DNA of 64,000 nucleotides, taken from positions 62,001 through 126,000 of the forward strand of contig NZ_LQPI01000048.1 in assembly GCF_002101775.1 (NCBI RefSeq), written 5' to 3'. This stretch comes from Mycolicibacter nonchromogenicus (lineage in GTDB: Bacteria; Actinomycetota; Actinomycetes; Mycobacteriales; Mycobacteriaceae). Below, piece after piece: positions 9,609-18,284 of this stretch. Each line of letters begins with the position of its first letter. Position 1 is the stretch's first letter. A program made the translations under genes and the position numbers. Below the pieces are notes generated by a model. It was not told the DNA's origin, ran no database searches, and saw nothing but the letters and a program-made list of their open reading frames with translations.

Positions 9609-10220
9609 TCAGTGCGCGCCGGACAGCAGGCCCTGGATTTCGGTCAGTTCGTCGTCGAGCTGGTCTCGGTGCGGCCCTGGGCCACTCGCCCGCAACTGTC
9701 GGGCAAAATCCCTGGCCGCCTGGGTGATCCGCTCGGTCAGGCCTGAGTCGGAACCGCCCGCGCCGAAGTCCGCGGTGGCGGCGAACACCCCGCTGGGCGA
9801 TACCTGGGCGTGCAGGTAGTTGAACATCGGGCGCAGGGCGTGGTCGAGCATCAGCGAGTGGCGTTGGGTACCACCGGTCGCCGCGATCAACACCGGCGTG
9901 CCCGCCAGGGTCTGTTCGGGCAACACGTCGAAGAACGACTTGAACAGCCCGCTGAAGGTCGCGTTGAACGTCGGCGTCACCGCGATCACGCCCTGGCTGC
10001 CCGCGACGGCGTCGAACACCGCCTCCAGTTCCGGTGCGGCGAACCCGGTCAGCATCGCGTCGACGATCACCCGGGCCAGGTGACGCAACTCAATGACCTC
10101 TACGTCGACGTCGATGTCGTGCGCGCCGAGCTCAGCTCGAACCGCGGCCCCGAGCCGATCGGCCAACAGCCGGGTGGACGACGGCTCACGCAGGCCGCCG
10201 CTGATCACGATCAACGTCAT
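9609..10220 (-). CDS. NAD(P)H-dependent FMN reductase (CE1759-type)
   Basis: The 203-aa protein has the flavodoxin-like FMN reductase fold: N-terminal LIVISGGLREPSSTRLLAD phosphate loop, then VIAVTPTFNATFSGLFKSF and LIAATGGTQRH around the flavin. It overlaps the upstream monooxygenase gene by four bases (ATGA at 10217-10220), so the two are translationally coupled. In the family, such reductases supply FMNH2 to a partner luciferase-type monooxygenase. Corynebacterium has a matching pair annotated CE1758/CE1759. The partner assignment here is inferred from the overlap. Confidence 0.9.
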   Translation of the reverse strand: MTLIVISGGLREPSSTRLLADRLGAAVRAELGAHDIDVDVEVIELRHLARVIVDAMLTGFAAPELEAVFDAVAGSQGVIAVTPTFNATFSGLFKSFFDVLPEQTLAGTPVLIAATGGTQRHSLMLDHALRPMFNYLHAQVSPSGVFAATADFGAGGSDSGLTERITQAARDFARQLRASGPGPHRDQLDDELTEIQGLLSGAH

Positions 10221-11329
10221 GACGCCTCCTGGATCTCGGAATGCCGCGCCGCGGCGAGGAGGGACTCGTGCGTCGGGGCACCGGGAACGTGCGCGGGCCG
10301 CCCGATGGCGAACTCCTTGCGCAGCACCGGGATCACGTGCCCACCCAGCAGATCGAGCTGTTCGAGCACCGTCTTCAACGGCAGACCCGCGTGGTCGACC
10401 AAGAACAACTGGCGCTGGTAGTCGCCGACGTAGTCCCGGAAGCTCAGGGTCTTGTCGATCACCTGTTGCGGCGAGCCGACCGTCAGCGGGGTCTGCGCAC
10501 TGAACTCCTCCAAGCTGGGTCCGTGACCGTAGACCGGGGCGTTGTCGAAATAGGGCCGGAACTCGTTGACCGCATCCTGGCTGTTGGGTCGCAGGAACAC
10601 CTGTCCGCCCAAACCGACGATCGCCTGGTCGGCGCCGCCGTGGCCGTAGTGCTCGAAGCGCCGGCGGTAGAGCTGCACCATCCGCTTGGTGTGCGACGCG
10701 GGCCAGAAGATGTGGTTGGCGAAGAAGCCGTCACCGAAATGCGCTGCCAGCTCGGCGATTTCGGGGGTGCGGATGGACCCGTGCCAGACGAACGGGGGAA
10801 CGCCGTCCAACGGACGCGGCGCCAGGGTGAATCCGTGCAGCGGGGTGCGGTACTCGCCGGTGAAGTCGACGACCTCCTCGCGCCACAGTCGCCGCAGCAA
10901 CTGGTAATTCTCCACCGTCAGCGGCAGCGCGGCCCGGATGTCCTTGCCGAACCAGGGGTACACCGGTCCGGTGTTGCCGCGTCCCAGCATCAGGTCCACC
11001 CGGCCGTCGGCGAGGTGCTGCAGCACGCTGTAGTCCTCGGCGATCTTCACCGGGTCGTTGGTGGTGATCAACGTGGTGGCGGTGGTCAGCTGGATGCGCT
11101 CGGTCTGCGCCGCGATGTAGCCCAGCAGGGTGGTCGGCGATGACGGCACGAATGGCGGGTTGTGGTGCTCGCCGGTGGCGAAGACGTCCAGACCGACTTC
11201 CTCGGCCTTCTTGGCGATCGCCACGGTCGCCCGGATCCGCTCCGCTTCGGTGGGTGCGCGGCCGGTGGTCGGGTCGACGGTCACATCGCCGACGGTGAAG
11301 ATGCCGAACTGCATACCGGTGTTCGTCAC
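10217..11329 (-). CDS. FMN-dependent luciferase-like monooxygenase (LLM class, CE1758-type)
   Basis: The 370-aa protein has the TIM-barrel LLM core: QFGIFTVGDV at the N-terminus, GLDVFATGEHHNPPF, LQHLADGRVDLMLGRGN and WHGSIRTPEIAELAA. It should use reduced FMN and oxygen to hydroxylate or oxidise a small substrate, which is not identifiable. The GTG start is chosen because GAGGAGG lies six bases upstream; an internal ATG five codons later is the alternative. It heads the operon with the FMN reductase and WrbA and faces a MarR gene across a palindrome. Confidence 0.92.
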   Translation of the reverse strand: MTNTGMQFGIFTVGDVTVDPTTGRAPTEAERIRATVAIAKKAEEVGLDVFATGEHHNPPFVPSSPTTLLGYIAAQTERIQLTTATTLITTNDPVKIAEDYSVLQHLADGRVDLMLGRGNTGPVYPWFGKDIRAALPLTVENYQLLRRLWREEVVDFTGEYRTPLHGFTLAPRPLDGVPPFVWHGSIRTPEIAELAAHFGDGFFANHIFWPASHTKRMVQLYRRRFEHYGHGGADQAIVGLGGQVFLRPNSQDAVNEFRPYFDNAPVYGHGPSLEEFSAQTPLTVGSPQQVIDKTLSFRDYVGDYQRQLFLVDHAGLPLKTVLEQLDLLGGHVIPVLRKEFAIGRPAHVPGAPTHESLLAAARHSEIQEAS

Positions 11330-11367
11330 GCCAGGCCTCCTCGTTGGTTGATGGCCACTCTAGCTGA

Positions 11368-11385
11368 TAGTTGCTAACGCAACTA
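11368..11385. promoter_or_regulatory. Palindromic operator candidate (TAGTTGC-N4-GCAACTA)
   Basis: A perfect inverted repeat with 7-base arms lies between the divergent monooxygenase operon and the MarR gene, 39 bases upstream of the monooxygenase start. Size and spacing fit a MarR dimer site. The simplest reading is that the adjacent MarR protein represses the operon, and perhaps itself, from here. Confidence 0.65.
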
Positions 11386-11473
11386 GGTGTTGTATTCATT
11401 CCCGTGCGTGTTGGCTGTTTGATGCGGGTATTCGCCTGGATGTTTGTGGTTTCGTCAACTATATTTGGGTGTT

Positions 11474-11932
11474 ATGGAGACGCAGTGGCTCAACGAGGAG
11501 GAGCAGCGGATGTGGCGGGGCTACCTCGACAGCACCCGCCTGCTGCTACGCGCCCTGGACCGGCAATTGATCAGCGACTCGGGGCTGAGCCTGTCCGACT
11601 TCGAAATCCTGGCGCTGTTGTCCGAGGCCCCGGACGGCCGCCTGCGGATGAACGAGCTGGCCGACATCACCGTGACGACCCGCAGCGGAGTCTCCCGGGC
11701 GGTCAAACGGTTGACCGACGCCGGTTGGGTCCACCAGGTCAAGTGCGAGGAAGACAAACGCGGCCAATACGCCGAACTCACCGACTCGGGCATGGCCAAG
11801 CTGCGTGCGGCAGCGCCCGGTCACGTGCGGGCGGTGCGGGCCGGCCTGTTCGACTCACTCAGTCCGCGCGAGGTGCAACTGTTCACCCACTCCTATGCCC
11901 GGATCCGCGACAATCTGCTGGAGCACCACTAG
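11474..11932 (+). CDS. MarR-family transcriptional regulator
   Basis: The 152-aa protein has the MarR winged helix: LSLSDFEILALLSEAPDGRLRMNELADI, the recognition helix TTRSGVSRAVKRL, and the wing EDKRGQYAELTDSG. I start it at the ATG of METQWLNE; an upstream in-frame start lacks support. It is divergent from the flavin monooxygenase/FMN reductase/WrbA operon, and a palindrome in the shared gap is its probable target. MarR proteins usually release DNA on binding phenolic or quinone-like ligands, which would suit a quinone reductase operon; that is inference. Confidence 0.92.
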   Translation: METQWLNEEEQRMWRGYLDSTRLLLRALDRQLISDSGLSLSDFEILALLSEAPDGRLRMNELADITVTTRSGVSRAVKRLTDAGWVHQVKCEEDKRGQYAELTDSGMAKLRAAAPGHVRAVRAGLFDSLSPREVQLFTHSYARIRDNLLEHH

Positions 11933-11973
11933 GCATTCTCGGCGAAGTCAGCCGACCGCCGCGCCGATCTCCC

Positions 11974-11979
11974 TAACAT
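11974..11979 (+). promoter_or_regulatory. -10 box for a leaderless phosphotriesterase mRNA
   Basis: TAACAT lies six bases before the ATG at 11986, and no Shine-Dalgarno is present. Transcription would then begin at or next to the start codon. Confidence 0.5.
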
Positions 11980-11985
11980 CGAGGC

Positions 11986-12963
11986 ATGCCGCCATGCCCC
12001 ACTGCGCGCGGGTCCATCGATACCGCCGACCTTGGCGTCACCCTGATGCACGAGCACGTGTTCATCATGTCCACCGAGATCGCCCAGAACTATCCGGACG
12101 CCTGGGGCGACGAGGACGCGCGGGTAGCCGACGCGATCGCCCGACTGAACGAATTGAAGGCCGCTGGAGTCGACACCATCGTCGATCTGACCGTGATCGG
12201 ATTGGGCCGCTACATCCCGCGAATCGCCCGGGTTGCCGCCGGGACCGACCTGAACATCGTGGTGGCCACCGGCATCTACACCTACAACGACCTACCGTTC
12301 TTCTACGAGTTCCGCGGACCCGGCACCATGCTCGACGGACCCGAGCTCATGGCCGACATGTTCGTCCGTGACATCGAGTCCGGGATCGCCGACACCGGGA
12401 TCAGGGCGGGAATCCTCAAGTGCGCCACCGATGAACCGGGCGTGACTCCCGGCGTCGAGCGGGTGCTGCGCGCGGTGGCCAACGCCCATCGGCGCACCGG
12501 CGTCCCGATCTCCACCCATACACACGCCGGCACCCGCCGCGGCCTGGAGCAGCAGCGCATCTTCGAAGAGGAGGGCGTCGACCTGTCCCGGGTGGTGATC
12601 GGGCACTCCGGGGACAGCACCGATCTGGGCTATCTGGAGGAACTGATCGCGGCGGGATCGTATCTGGGCATGGACCGCTTCGGCATCGACCTGTTCCTGC
12701 CGTTCGAGGATCGGGTGAACACGGTCGCAGCCATGTGCGAGCGCGGCCACGCCGACAAGATGGTGCTCTCCCACGACGCCAACTGCTATTTCGATGCGCT
12801 GCCGGGCGACCTGAGCTCGGTGGTCGCGCCGAACTGGCACTATCTGCACATCCACAATGATGTGATTCCGGCGCTACGCCGGCGCGGCGTCACCGAGGAG
12901 CAGTTGCGCACCATGCTGGTCGACAACCCCCGCAAGATCTTTGAGCACTCCGGTGGCTACTGA
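11986..12963 (+). CDS. php: Phosphotriesterase-like lactonase/hydrolase (Php)
   Basis: A 325-aa amidohydrolase-fold enzyme of the PTE/PLL family, matching Rv0230c in type. The binuclear metal site is visible: HEH at 22-24, the carbamylated lysine in AGILKCATDEPG, histidines in STHTHAG and VIGHSGDS, and the aspartate in SHDANCYF. Family members hydrolyse lactones (including acyl-homoserine lactones) with weak organophosphate activity; the physiological substrate here is unknown. It follows the MarR gene by 53 bases but has its own promoter-like TAACAT. Confidence 0.92.
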   Translation: MPPCPTARGSIDTADLGVTLMHEHVFIMSTEIAQNYPDAWGDEDARVADAIARLNELKAAGVDTIVDLTVIGLGRYIPRIARVAAGTDLNIVVATGIYTYNDLPFFYEFRGPGTMLDGPELMADMFVRDIESGIADTGIRAGILKCATDEPGVTPGVERVLRAVANAHRRTGVPISTHTHAGTRRGLEQQRIFEEEGVDLSRVVIGHSGDSTDLGYLEELIAAGSYLGMDRFGIDLFLPFEDRVNTVAAMCERGHADKMVLSHDANCYFDALPGDLSSVVAPNWHYLHIHNDVIPALRRRGVTEEQLRTMLVDNPRKIFEHSGGY

Positions 12964-12976
12964 GGCCGCACGGGCT

Positions 12977-13585
12977 TCATCGCGCCGGCACCGCAACGCG
13001 TAGCGCCAACGACCGGACCAACGCGTGCAACCGCTCGCGGGTGGCGGCAGCGGGATCGCTGAGGCGCAACTGCAGGAGTTCCCGAGCGGCCGCCTGCAGC
13101 ATGCGGGCGGTGTAGTCCGGGTCGGGCAGGTCGGGATAGATGCGCAGCAATTCGCCCGTCAGGTAGGTACGCACGACTTCCTGCGCCTGCGCCAGGCGCT
13201 CATGCAGTTGTGGCGGCGCGCCCTGCGGGGGGAACAAGAACAGCCGCCAGGTCGCCGGGAAGGCGTCGGCGGCGCGGACCACGCTGTCGAATCTGCTGAC
13301 CAGGTCACTTTCCTCGCCCGGTTCGGCCGCGATGGCCTCAGCGAATTGGGCACCGGCCCGCGCGGCTTCCCGGTCGATCAGTGCGACGAAGAGGCGGGTG
13401 GGGTCACCGAACTGCTGATAGAGCAGCGATCGATTGATCCCTGCCTCACGGGCTATCCGGTTCGGAGTGGCGGCATGAAATCCCTCCGCATCCACGATCG
13501 CGTGGGTGACATCGAGGATCTGGCGACGCCTGGCCTCCGCCGTCATCCGTCGCCGCGACTGCGCCAAAGCCATAGTTGACAGCAT
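12977..13585 (-). CDS. TetR-family regulator, first TetR-MpaB module
   Basis: A 202-aa protein with an N-terminal helix-turn-helix (EARRRQILDVTHAIVDAEGF, then NRIAREAGINRSLLYQQFGD) and a divergent C-terminal ligand domain. Two in-frame ATGs lie four codons apart; either could be used. It is divergent from the MpaB-like oxygenase at 13641 with only 55 bases between them. That gap contains the palindrome TGTAACTTACA, so it probably controls the oxygenase and itself. Confidence 0.9.
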   Translation of the reverse strand: MLSTMALAQSRRRMTAEARRRQILDVTHAIVDAEGFHAATPNRIAREAGINRSLLYQQFGDPTRLFVALIDREAARAGAQFAEAIAAEPGEESDLVSRFDSVVRAADAFPATWRLFLFPPQGAPPQLHERLAQAQEVVRTYLTGELLRIYPDLPDPDYTARMLQAAARELLQLRLSDPAAATRERLHALVRSLALRVAVPAR

Positions 13586-13605
13586 AATTAACCGTCTGCT
13601 ACCCG

Positions 13606-13616
13606 TGTAACTTACA
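13606..13616. promoter_or_regulatory. TetR operator candidate TGTAA-C-TTACA
   Basis: A perfect 11-base palindrome lies in the 55-base divergent gap between the TetR gene and the MpaB-like gene. A wider GTAAC...GTTAC pair (13608-13628) surrounds it. It lies 25 bases before the oxygenase start, where binding would block transcription. Confidence 0.5.
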
Positions 13617-13640
13617 AGATGTCAGTTACCGGGAGGCTTG

Positions 13641-14969
13641 ATGCCCACGCACTACCCCGAGCTTGCGCGCCGTGTCCACAGTCAGCGTGAGCTGCAGCCG
13701 GGCCTCTACGGCGACATCGACTTCGACACTCAGCCCTTCCGCACCACCACCGATCCAGCTGACGTCTCATCCCTGCCGGAGTGGGTCGCCGATCGCGCTC
13801 CCTATCTGACCGACGAGCGGGCCGTCGAATTGGTCTGCACCGCAACCCTGCTCGGCGACGTGGTGGCCGACCCCTATGCGGCACTGATGTCCGAATACAG
13901 CGTCACCGCTTTGATCGACATGCTCCGGTCGGCCTGCCGCGAGGGCATCGGGGCGGTAGCCGACGCACCGCCCGAACTGGTGGCATTCATCGCCGACATG
14001 GAGGCGACGCCGCCGTGGCTCGACATGGACCTGGTGCGTGAGGGCGCCCGACACTCGCGCATTCCGGCAGCGTTGATAGCGCCGTTCGTCACCCGGGGGG
14101 CGTTCATCGCCACCTTCCTCAACACCTACTCAGCGCTGCCGATGGCATTGACCGGCGCCTTGTCCGGCCGCCGCTCGGCGCGGCGGGTCAACGAGACCGC
14201 GAGCTTCTTCGCCGTCACCACGCTGCCCGGGGCACTGGACCGCTATGGGCCGGGTTTCGAAGCCGCCGCCATGGTGCGCCTGATGCATTCGATGGTTCGC
14301 TACAACGCGCTCAAGCGCTCCGAGAAATGGGACCCCGCCGTCTACGGCGTCCCGGTGCCCCAGATCGATCAGTTGCCGGCCGGCATGATCAACCTGTATC
14401 TGCTGGCCACCGACGTCGAGCGCAAGGGGCGTACCGAATTCAACGCCACCGAGCGCGCCGTCGTCGAATTCACCCGATACCGGGCGTTTCTGCTCGGTCT
14501 GCCCGAGGAACTCCTGCCGACCACCCCTGGCGAGATCATCCACCTCATCCACGCCCGCGCAGCGCTGCTGCGCGAGGATTTCGACGACGCCACCTGCGGG
14601 GAGTTGGTGCGCTCGACCATGGCCGCCTACCTGCGGCCCGTCGACACCCGATGGGAACGCATCGCCGATGCCGTCGAGAAGAGCTACAGCAAGGCCGCTT
14701 TCACGAAGGCTTTCTGTCACGGCGACCGCGCGGTCGCCAAGACGAAGGGCGTCTCGATCGGGCTGGCCGACTATCTGCGGATCGGCCTGACAGCACCGTT
14801 CATCATGGGGCGGGTGGCGGTGGTGCAGCGCGCCAGCCGGATCCCGGCACTGAGTCAGATCACCGACGACTACCTGGTGCGGCTCATCAAGCGCCGGCTG
14901 ACCACCTATGGCAAGCCCGAATTCACCAGTGACGTCAACGATTACACCCCGTCGGGGCAACTGGCGTAG
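13641..14969 (+). CDS. MpaB-like haem oxygenase (DUF2236), copy 1
   Basis: A 442-aa protein of the DUF2236 family, which includes latex-clearing protein and fungal MpaB. These are b-type haem oxygenases that cleave isoprenoid double bonds. The family core is visible: the Arg/Thr region RGAFIATFLNTYSALP at about 150-165, NETASFF at about 185, and the probable haem-ligand histidine in VRLMHSMVRYN near residue 215. The ATG follows GGGAGG. It has no clear signal peptide, so it is probably cytoplasmic. A close paralog of identical length starts at 15729, and each faces its own TetR. Substrate is unknown; an isoprenoid or lipid is likely. Confidence 0.85.
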   Translation: MPTHYPELARRVHSQRELQPGLYGDIDFDTQPFRTTTDPADVSSLPEWVADRAPYLTDERAVELVCTATLLGDVVADPYAALMSEYSVTALIDMLRSACREGIGAVADAPPELVAFIADMEATPPWLDMDLVREGARHSRIPAALIAPFVTRGAFIATFLNTYSALPMALTGALSGRRSARRVNETASFFAVTTLPGALDRYGPGFEAAAMVRLMHSMVRYNALKRSEKWDPAVYGVPVPQIDQLPAGMINLYLLATDVERKGRTEFNATERAVVEFTRYRAFLLGLPEELLPTTPGEIIHLIHARAALLREDFDDATCGELVRSTMAAYLRPVDTRWERIADAVEKSYSKAAFTKAFCHGDRAVAKTKGVSIGLADYLRIGLTAPFIMGRVAVVQRASRIPALSQITDDYLVRLIKRRLTTYGKPEFTSDVNDYTPSGQLA

Positions 14970-14984
14970 TGCGCTGACGCGCCG

Positions 14985-15578
14985 CTACCAAACCAGACGG
15001 GCCAGGTAGGTCTGGGCGTAGTCGCGGACGGCGACCGGGTCATTGATATCGAGGACCCCTGCCCGGTTGGTGAGCAGGGACGCGACCAGGCGCACCAAAA
15101 TTTCCGCGGTGGTCAGGACCGCCTCGTCGGGCATGGTGACGCCACAGAGCCGCAGCGTCGCGGCGACCAGATGGCTGGCGCGTATCAGTGCCTTCTCCCC
15201 ACTGGGTGTGTTGACGCCGATGAGCAGTTCCGGCTCGCTCTGAATGACCGCGGTGGCCAACGGGCTCTCGGTGATGCGGCGAATGGCCAGGGTGAAGCAT
15301 TCCACGATCGCGCCGCGGGCATCCTGCGCCCGGGCGGCGTCGCCGAGCTCGACGAACAGGGCCTGCGTGTCGATCTCCACGAGCTGCTCGAACAGTGCTT
15401 CCTTGGTGGGGAAGTGCCGGTACAGCGTGCGGCGGCTCACGCCCGCGCGCTGGGCCACCGCATCGATGTTCGCCCGGCGAAAGGCATGCCGGGCGAACTC
15501 CACGCGAGCGGCGTCGAGGATGGCTGCCGCAGTGCCGGTCACGGGGCCGCCGAGCTGGACGGATGCCGGGCTGGCCAT
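14985..15578 (-). CDS. TetR-family regulator, second TetR-MpaB module
   Basis: The 197-aa protein has a standard TetR DNA-binding domain: TAAAILDAARVEFARHAF, then VAQRAGVSRRTLYRHFPTKE. The C-terminal domain, with GVTMPDEAVLTTAEILVRLVASLL near its end, differs from that of the TetR at 12977. The two modules therefore have unlike regulators despite closely similar enzymes. The ATG follows GGAGGAAC. It is divergent from the second MpaB-like gene across a 150-base gap holding inverted repeats. Confidence 0.9.
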   Translation of the reverse strand: MASPASVQLGGPVTGTAAAILDAARVEFARHAFRRANIDAVAQRAGVSRRTLYRHFPTKEALFEQLVEIDTQALFVELGDAARAQDARGAIVECFTLAIRRITESPLATAVIQSEPELLIGVNTPSGEKALIRASHLVAATLRLCGVTMPDEAVLTTAEILVRLVASLLTNRAGVLDINDPVAVRDYAQTYLARLVW

Positions 15579-15667
15579 GTCGTTCCTCCTGCCATCCTGC
15601 GCGGTAGCTGGGCCGACGTGAGGTGGCCGTCGAGTCTGCCGGCGGGTTTTCCCACGTGTTATCGTGA

Positions 15668-15703
15668 CACAATTACATGAGTTTGTGCCATTGTGCGGAC
15701 AAT
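15668..15703. promoter_or_regulatory. Inverted repeats before MpaB copy 2
   Basis: Two adjacent inverted repeats, CACAA-N10-TTGTG (15668-15687) and ATTGT-N4-ACAAT (15690-15703), occupy the divergent promoter gap. They are candidate binding sites for the TetR at 14985. They differ from the TGTAACTTACA palindrome of the first module, as expected for a different regulator. Confidence 0.4.
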
Positions 15704-15728
15704 CGGTTATTTATTTCGGAGGTCTCGG

Positions 15729-17057
15729 ATGCCCACGCACTACCCCGACCTGTACCAGCGTGTCCGCCGTCAGGCCGAGTTGTTGCCGGAGCTCTACGGC
15801 GACCTGGACTTCGATGTGCAGCCCTACCGCACGGCGTTGGCCCCCGACGACGTCTCGTCGCTGCCCGGAAAGCCGGCCACCCGGGCCAAGCTGCTGGCCG
15901 ACGATGCCGCCGTCGAGCTGATCACGACGGCCACCTGGCTGGGCGACGTGGTGTCGGACTCCTACGCCGCATTGATGGGCCAATACAGCGTCAGCACCCT
16001 GATCAGCATGCTCAAACAGGCATGCCGGCACGGAATCGACTCGGTGCCCGACGCGCCGCCGGAGTTGGCCGCGTTCATCGCCGACATGGAGGAGACCCCG
16101 GACTGGCTGGATATGGATCTGGTCCGTAAGGGCGCAGAGCACTCCCGAGTCCCGATGGCGCTGTTGGCGCCGTTCGTCGTCCGCGGGGCCTTCATCGCAA
16201 CCTTCCTCAACACCTACGCCGCGCTGCCGATGGCCCTGACCGGGGCGCTGTCGGGCAAGCGTGCCGCCGCGCGGGTCAACGAGACCACCAGTTTCTTCAC
16301 TGTCACCACGCTGCCCGGCGCACTGGACCGCTACGGCCCCGGCTTCGAGGCAGCGGCCATGGTGCGGCTGATGCACTCGATGGTCCGCTTCAACGCGCTC
16401 AAGCGTTCCCCGAAGTGGGACATCGGCGTCTACGGTCTGCCGATTCCGCAGCTCGACCAGATGCCGGCCGGGATGATCAACCTCTACGTGCTGGCGATGG
16501 ATGCCCGGCGCCACGGGCGCACCGAGTTCACCCCGAGCGAGCGCGCTCAGGTGGAGTTCACCCGCTACCGCTGCGTGCTGCTCGGCCTCCCCGAGGAGCT
16601 GCTGCCGACCACACCCGAGGAGATCATCCGGGTGTTCAGCGCCCGCGCCGCGCTGCTGCGCGACGACTTCGACGACTCCACCTGTGGGGAGTTGGTCCGC
16701 TCGACCATGGCGGCCTACCTGCGCCAGGAGGACACCTGGCGTGAGCGCATCGCCGATGCGGTCGAGAAGAGCTACAGCAAGATGTTCTTCGTCAAGAACT
16801 TCTGCGGCGGAAAGCTTGACGTGGCCAAGAAGATGAGCGTCACGCTCACGGCGGGCGACTATGCGCGGGTCGCGCTGACGGCTCCCTTCGTGGCGGGCCG
16901 CATGCTGGTGGTTCAACGCGCCGTGCGGACCCCGGGCCTGCGCCGGCTGACCCGGGCCTACGTGCTCCGGCTGCTCAAGCGGCGGCTGAAGGCCTACGGC
17001 ACACCAGAGTTCACCAGCGACTCCGCCGAATACACCCCGTCCGGCAAGGCCGCCTGA
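15729..17057 (+). CDS. MpaB-like haem oxygenase (DUF2236), copy 2
   Basis: A 442-aa paralog of the protein at 13641, aligned end to end from MPTHYP to the C-terminal motif EYTPSG. It keeps the same core motifs: RGAFIATFLNTYAALP, NETTSFF and VRLMHSMVRFN. I start it at the ATG at 15729, with CGGAGG upstream, which aligns exactly with copy 1; an ATG 12 codons earlier lacks this support. Copies differ most near the N-terminus and around residues 355-390. Its last 64 bases overlap the convergent acyltransferase gene. It presumably performs the same chemistry on a related substrate under a different TetR. Confidence 0.85.
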   Translation: MPTHYPDLYQRVRRQAELLPELYGDLDFDVQPYRTALAPDDVSSLPGKPATRAKLLADDAAVELITTATWLGDVVSDSYAALMGQYSVSTLISMLKQACRHGIDSVPDAPPELAAFIADMEETPDWLDMDLVRKGAEHSRVPMALLAPFVVRGAFIATFLNTYAALPMALTGALSGKRAAARVNETTSFFTVTTLPGALDRYGPGFEAAAMVRLMHSMVRFNALKRSPKWDIGVYGLPIPQLDQMPAGMINLYVLAMDARRHGRTEFTPSERAQVEFTRYRCVLLGLPEELLPTTPEEIIRVFSARAALLRDDFDDSTCGELVRSTMAAYLRQEDTWRERIADAVEKSYSKMFFVKNFCGGKLDVAKKMSVTLTAGDYARVALTAPFVAGRMLVVQRAVRTPGLRRLTRAYVLRLLKRRLKAYGTPEFTSDSAEYTPSGKAA

Positions 17058-18178
17058 GCGCCATCGGGCCGGCGATGCCGCGTTTCCCAGCCCCGTAACT
17101 TCTCCCGGCACGGCTGTTCCACCAGGGCATAGCTGACCGCGGCGATGGCGACGGTGAACACCAGCGTCAGTGCCAGCACCACGGCCATGTCTCCGGTGAA
17201 CGCGAATCGGCCGATGACGGGAAACACCATGTCGAGGGCTGCCAGATGCCAGATGAAGATCCCGTACGACCAGCGGCCCAGCGTCACCATCGGCGCGCTG
17301 GCCAGGAATCGGTGCGGGGTGTCGGGCCGATCCAGCACCAGCGGCGCCAACAACGCCCACGCCAACACGCCGCCCATCGCGGTGCGCACGATGAACTGCT
17401 CCACGGTGGCTGAGGTCAGCCCCTCCGGCCCGGCCAGCGGTGACGCCGCCACGACGAATGCCACCAGTGTCAGCAGCGCCATCGGCAGCCGCCGACGGGC
17501 CAGCCGATGCACCCACCCAGCCGGGCTGTAGGCCCACTCCGCCAGCAACATGCCCGCACCGAACCAGCAGCCGTAGGCCGGCGCCCAGTTCAGCGGATTC
17601 ACCCCGTAGGGGGTGTGGATGGGCAGATACCCCCAGCCCAGGCTGAGCAGCGCGACGCCCGCGATCGCCGGTATGCGGGCGCGCACCGGCAGCCGCCGCG
17701 CCGCCAGCGCCAACAGCGGCAGGGCGATGTAGAAGCTGACCTCCACGGCCAGGCTCCACATCTGGGTCAGGCCCGGGGTCAGAGTCAGCGGCACATAGAT
17801 CTGCGTCATCGTGAGATTGGCCAGCCAGACCACCAGGCTGGCGCCCCCGGCGTCGGGCAGCAGCGCCAGGATCACCACCACCGACACCAGGTAGGCCGGC
17901 ATGATCCGCACCAGGCGCGACCGCAGATAGTGCCCGGTCGGCGGCGCCGGACGCAGCCCGCGTGCGGCAGCTGCGTGACCCCGCCACAACAGGAATCCGC
18001 TCAGCGCGAAGAACACCGCGACGGCCATGTCGAACCGGCCCCACAGCCGGCCGCTGATCCCCGAGGAGTGCCCGGTCTGAAAGGCGACGTGCGTGATCAC
18101 CACCCCGATGGCCGCGCAGGCACGCATACCCTCGACGGCAGGCAGGAAGCTGCGCACGCCACCCACCTGCTGACTCAT
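16994..18178 (-). CDS. Acyltransferase-3 family membrane protein (Rv0228-like)
   Basis: A 394-aa protein with about ten transmembrane helices. The family signature is near the N-terminus: FLPAVEGMRACAAIGVVITHVAF with the conserved histidine, and VAVFFALSGFLLWRGH. Such proteins O-acylate cell-surface sugars or lipids, using acyl groups passed across the membrane. I start it at the ATG of MSQQVGG, because the 65 residues upstream look non-coding. It is divergent from the DUF3068 gene, as Rv0228 is from Rv0227c. Its 3' end overlaps MpaB copy 2 by 64 bases. Confidence 0.9.
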   Translation of the reverse strand: MSQQVGGVRSFLPAVEGMRACAAIGVVITHVAFQTGHSSGISGRLWGRFDMAVAVFFALSGFLLWRGHAAAARGLRPAPPTGHYLRSRLVRIMPAYLVSVVVILALLPDAGGASLVVWLANLTMTQIYVPLTLTPGLTQMWSLAVEVSFYIALPLLALAARRLPVRARIPAIAGVALLSLGWGYLPIHTPYGVNPLNWAPAYGCWFGAGMLLAEWAYSPAGWVHRLARRRLPMALLTLVAFVVAASPLAGPEGLTSATVEQFIVRTAMGGVLAWALLAPLVLDRPDTPHRFLASAPMVTLGRWSYGIFIWHLAALDMVFPVIGRFAFTGDMAVVLALTLVFTVAIAAVSYALVEQPCREKLRGWETRHRRPDGAQAALPDGVYSAESLVNSGVP

Positions 18179-18284
18179 CTGATTTCCTACCGCGGCATCG
18201 ATGGACACACAGTAGCTGCTGCACCTGTTGCTGTTAGGGTCAAACAAATTTGGGTACGGGGTCACAAAAGGAGGATGCGGCGAC

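Noticed and set aside
15711..18224. An 837-codon minus-strand frame across MpaB copy 2 and the acyltransferase
   Set aside because: It is the antisense of a high-GC gene with low-complexity, Arg/Gly/Gln-rich translation and no motif; the plus-strand paralog is clear.
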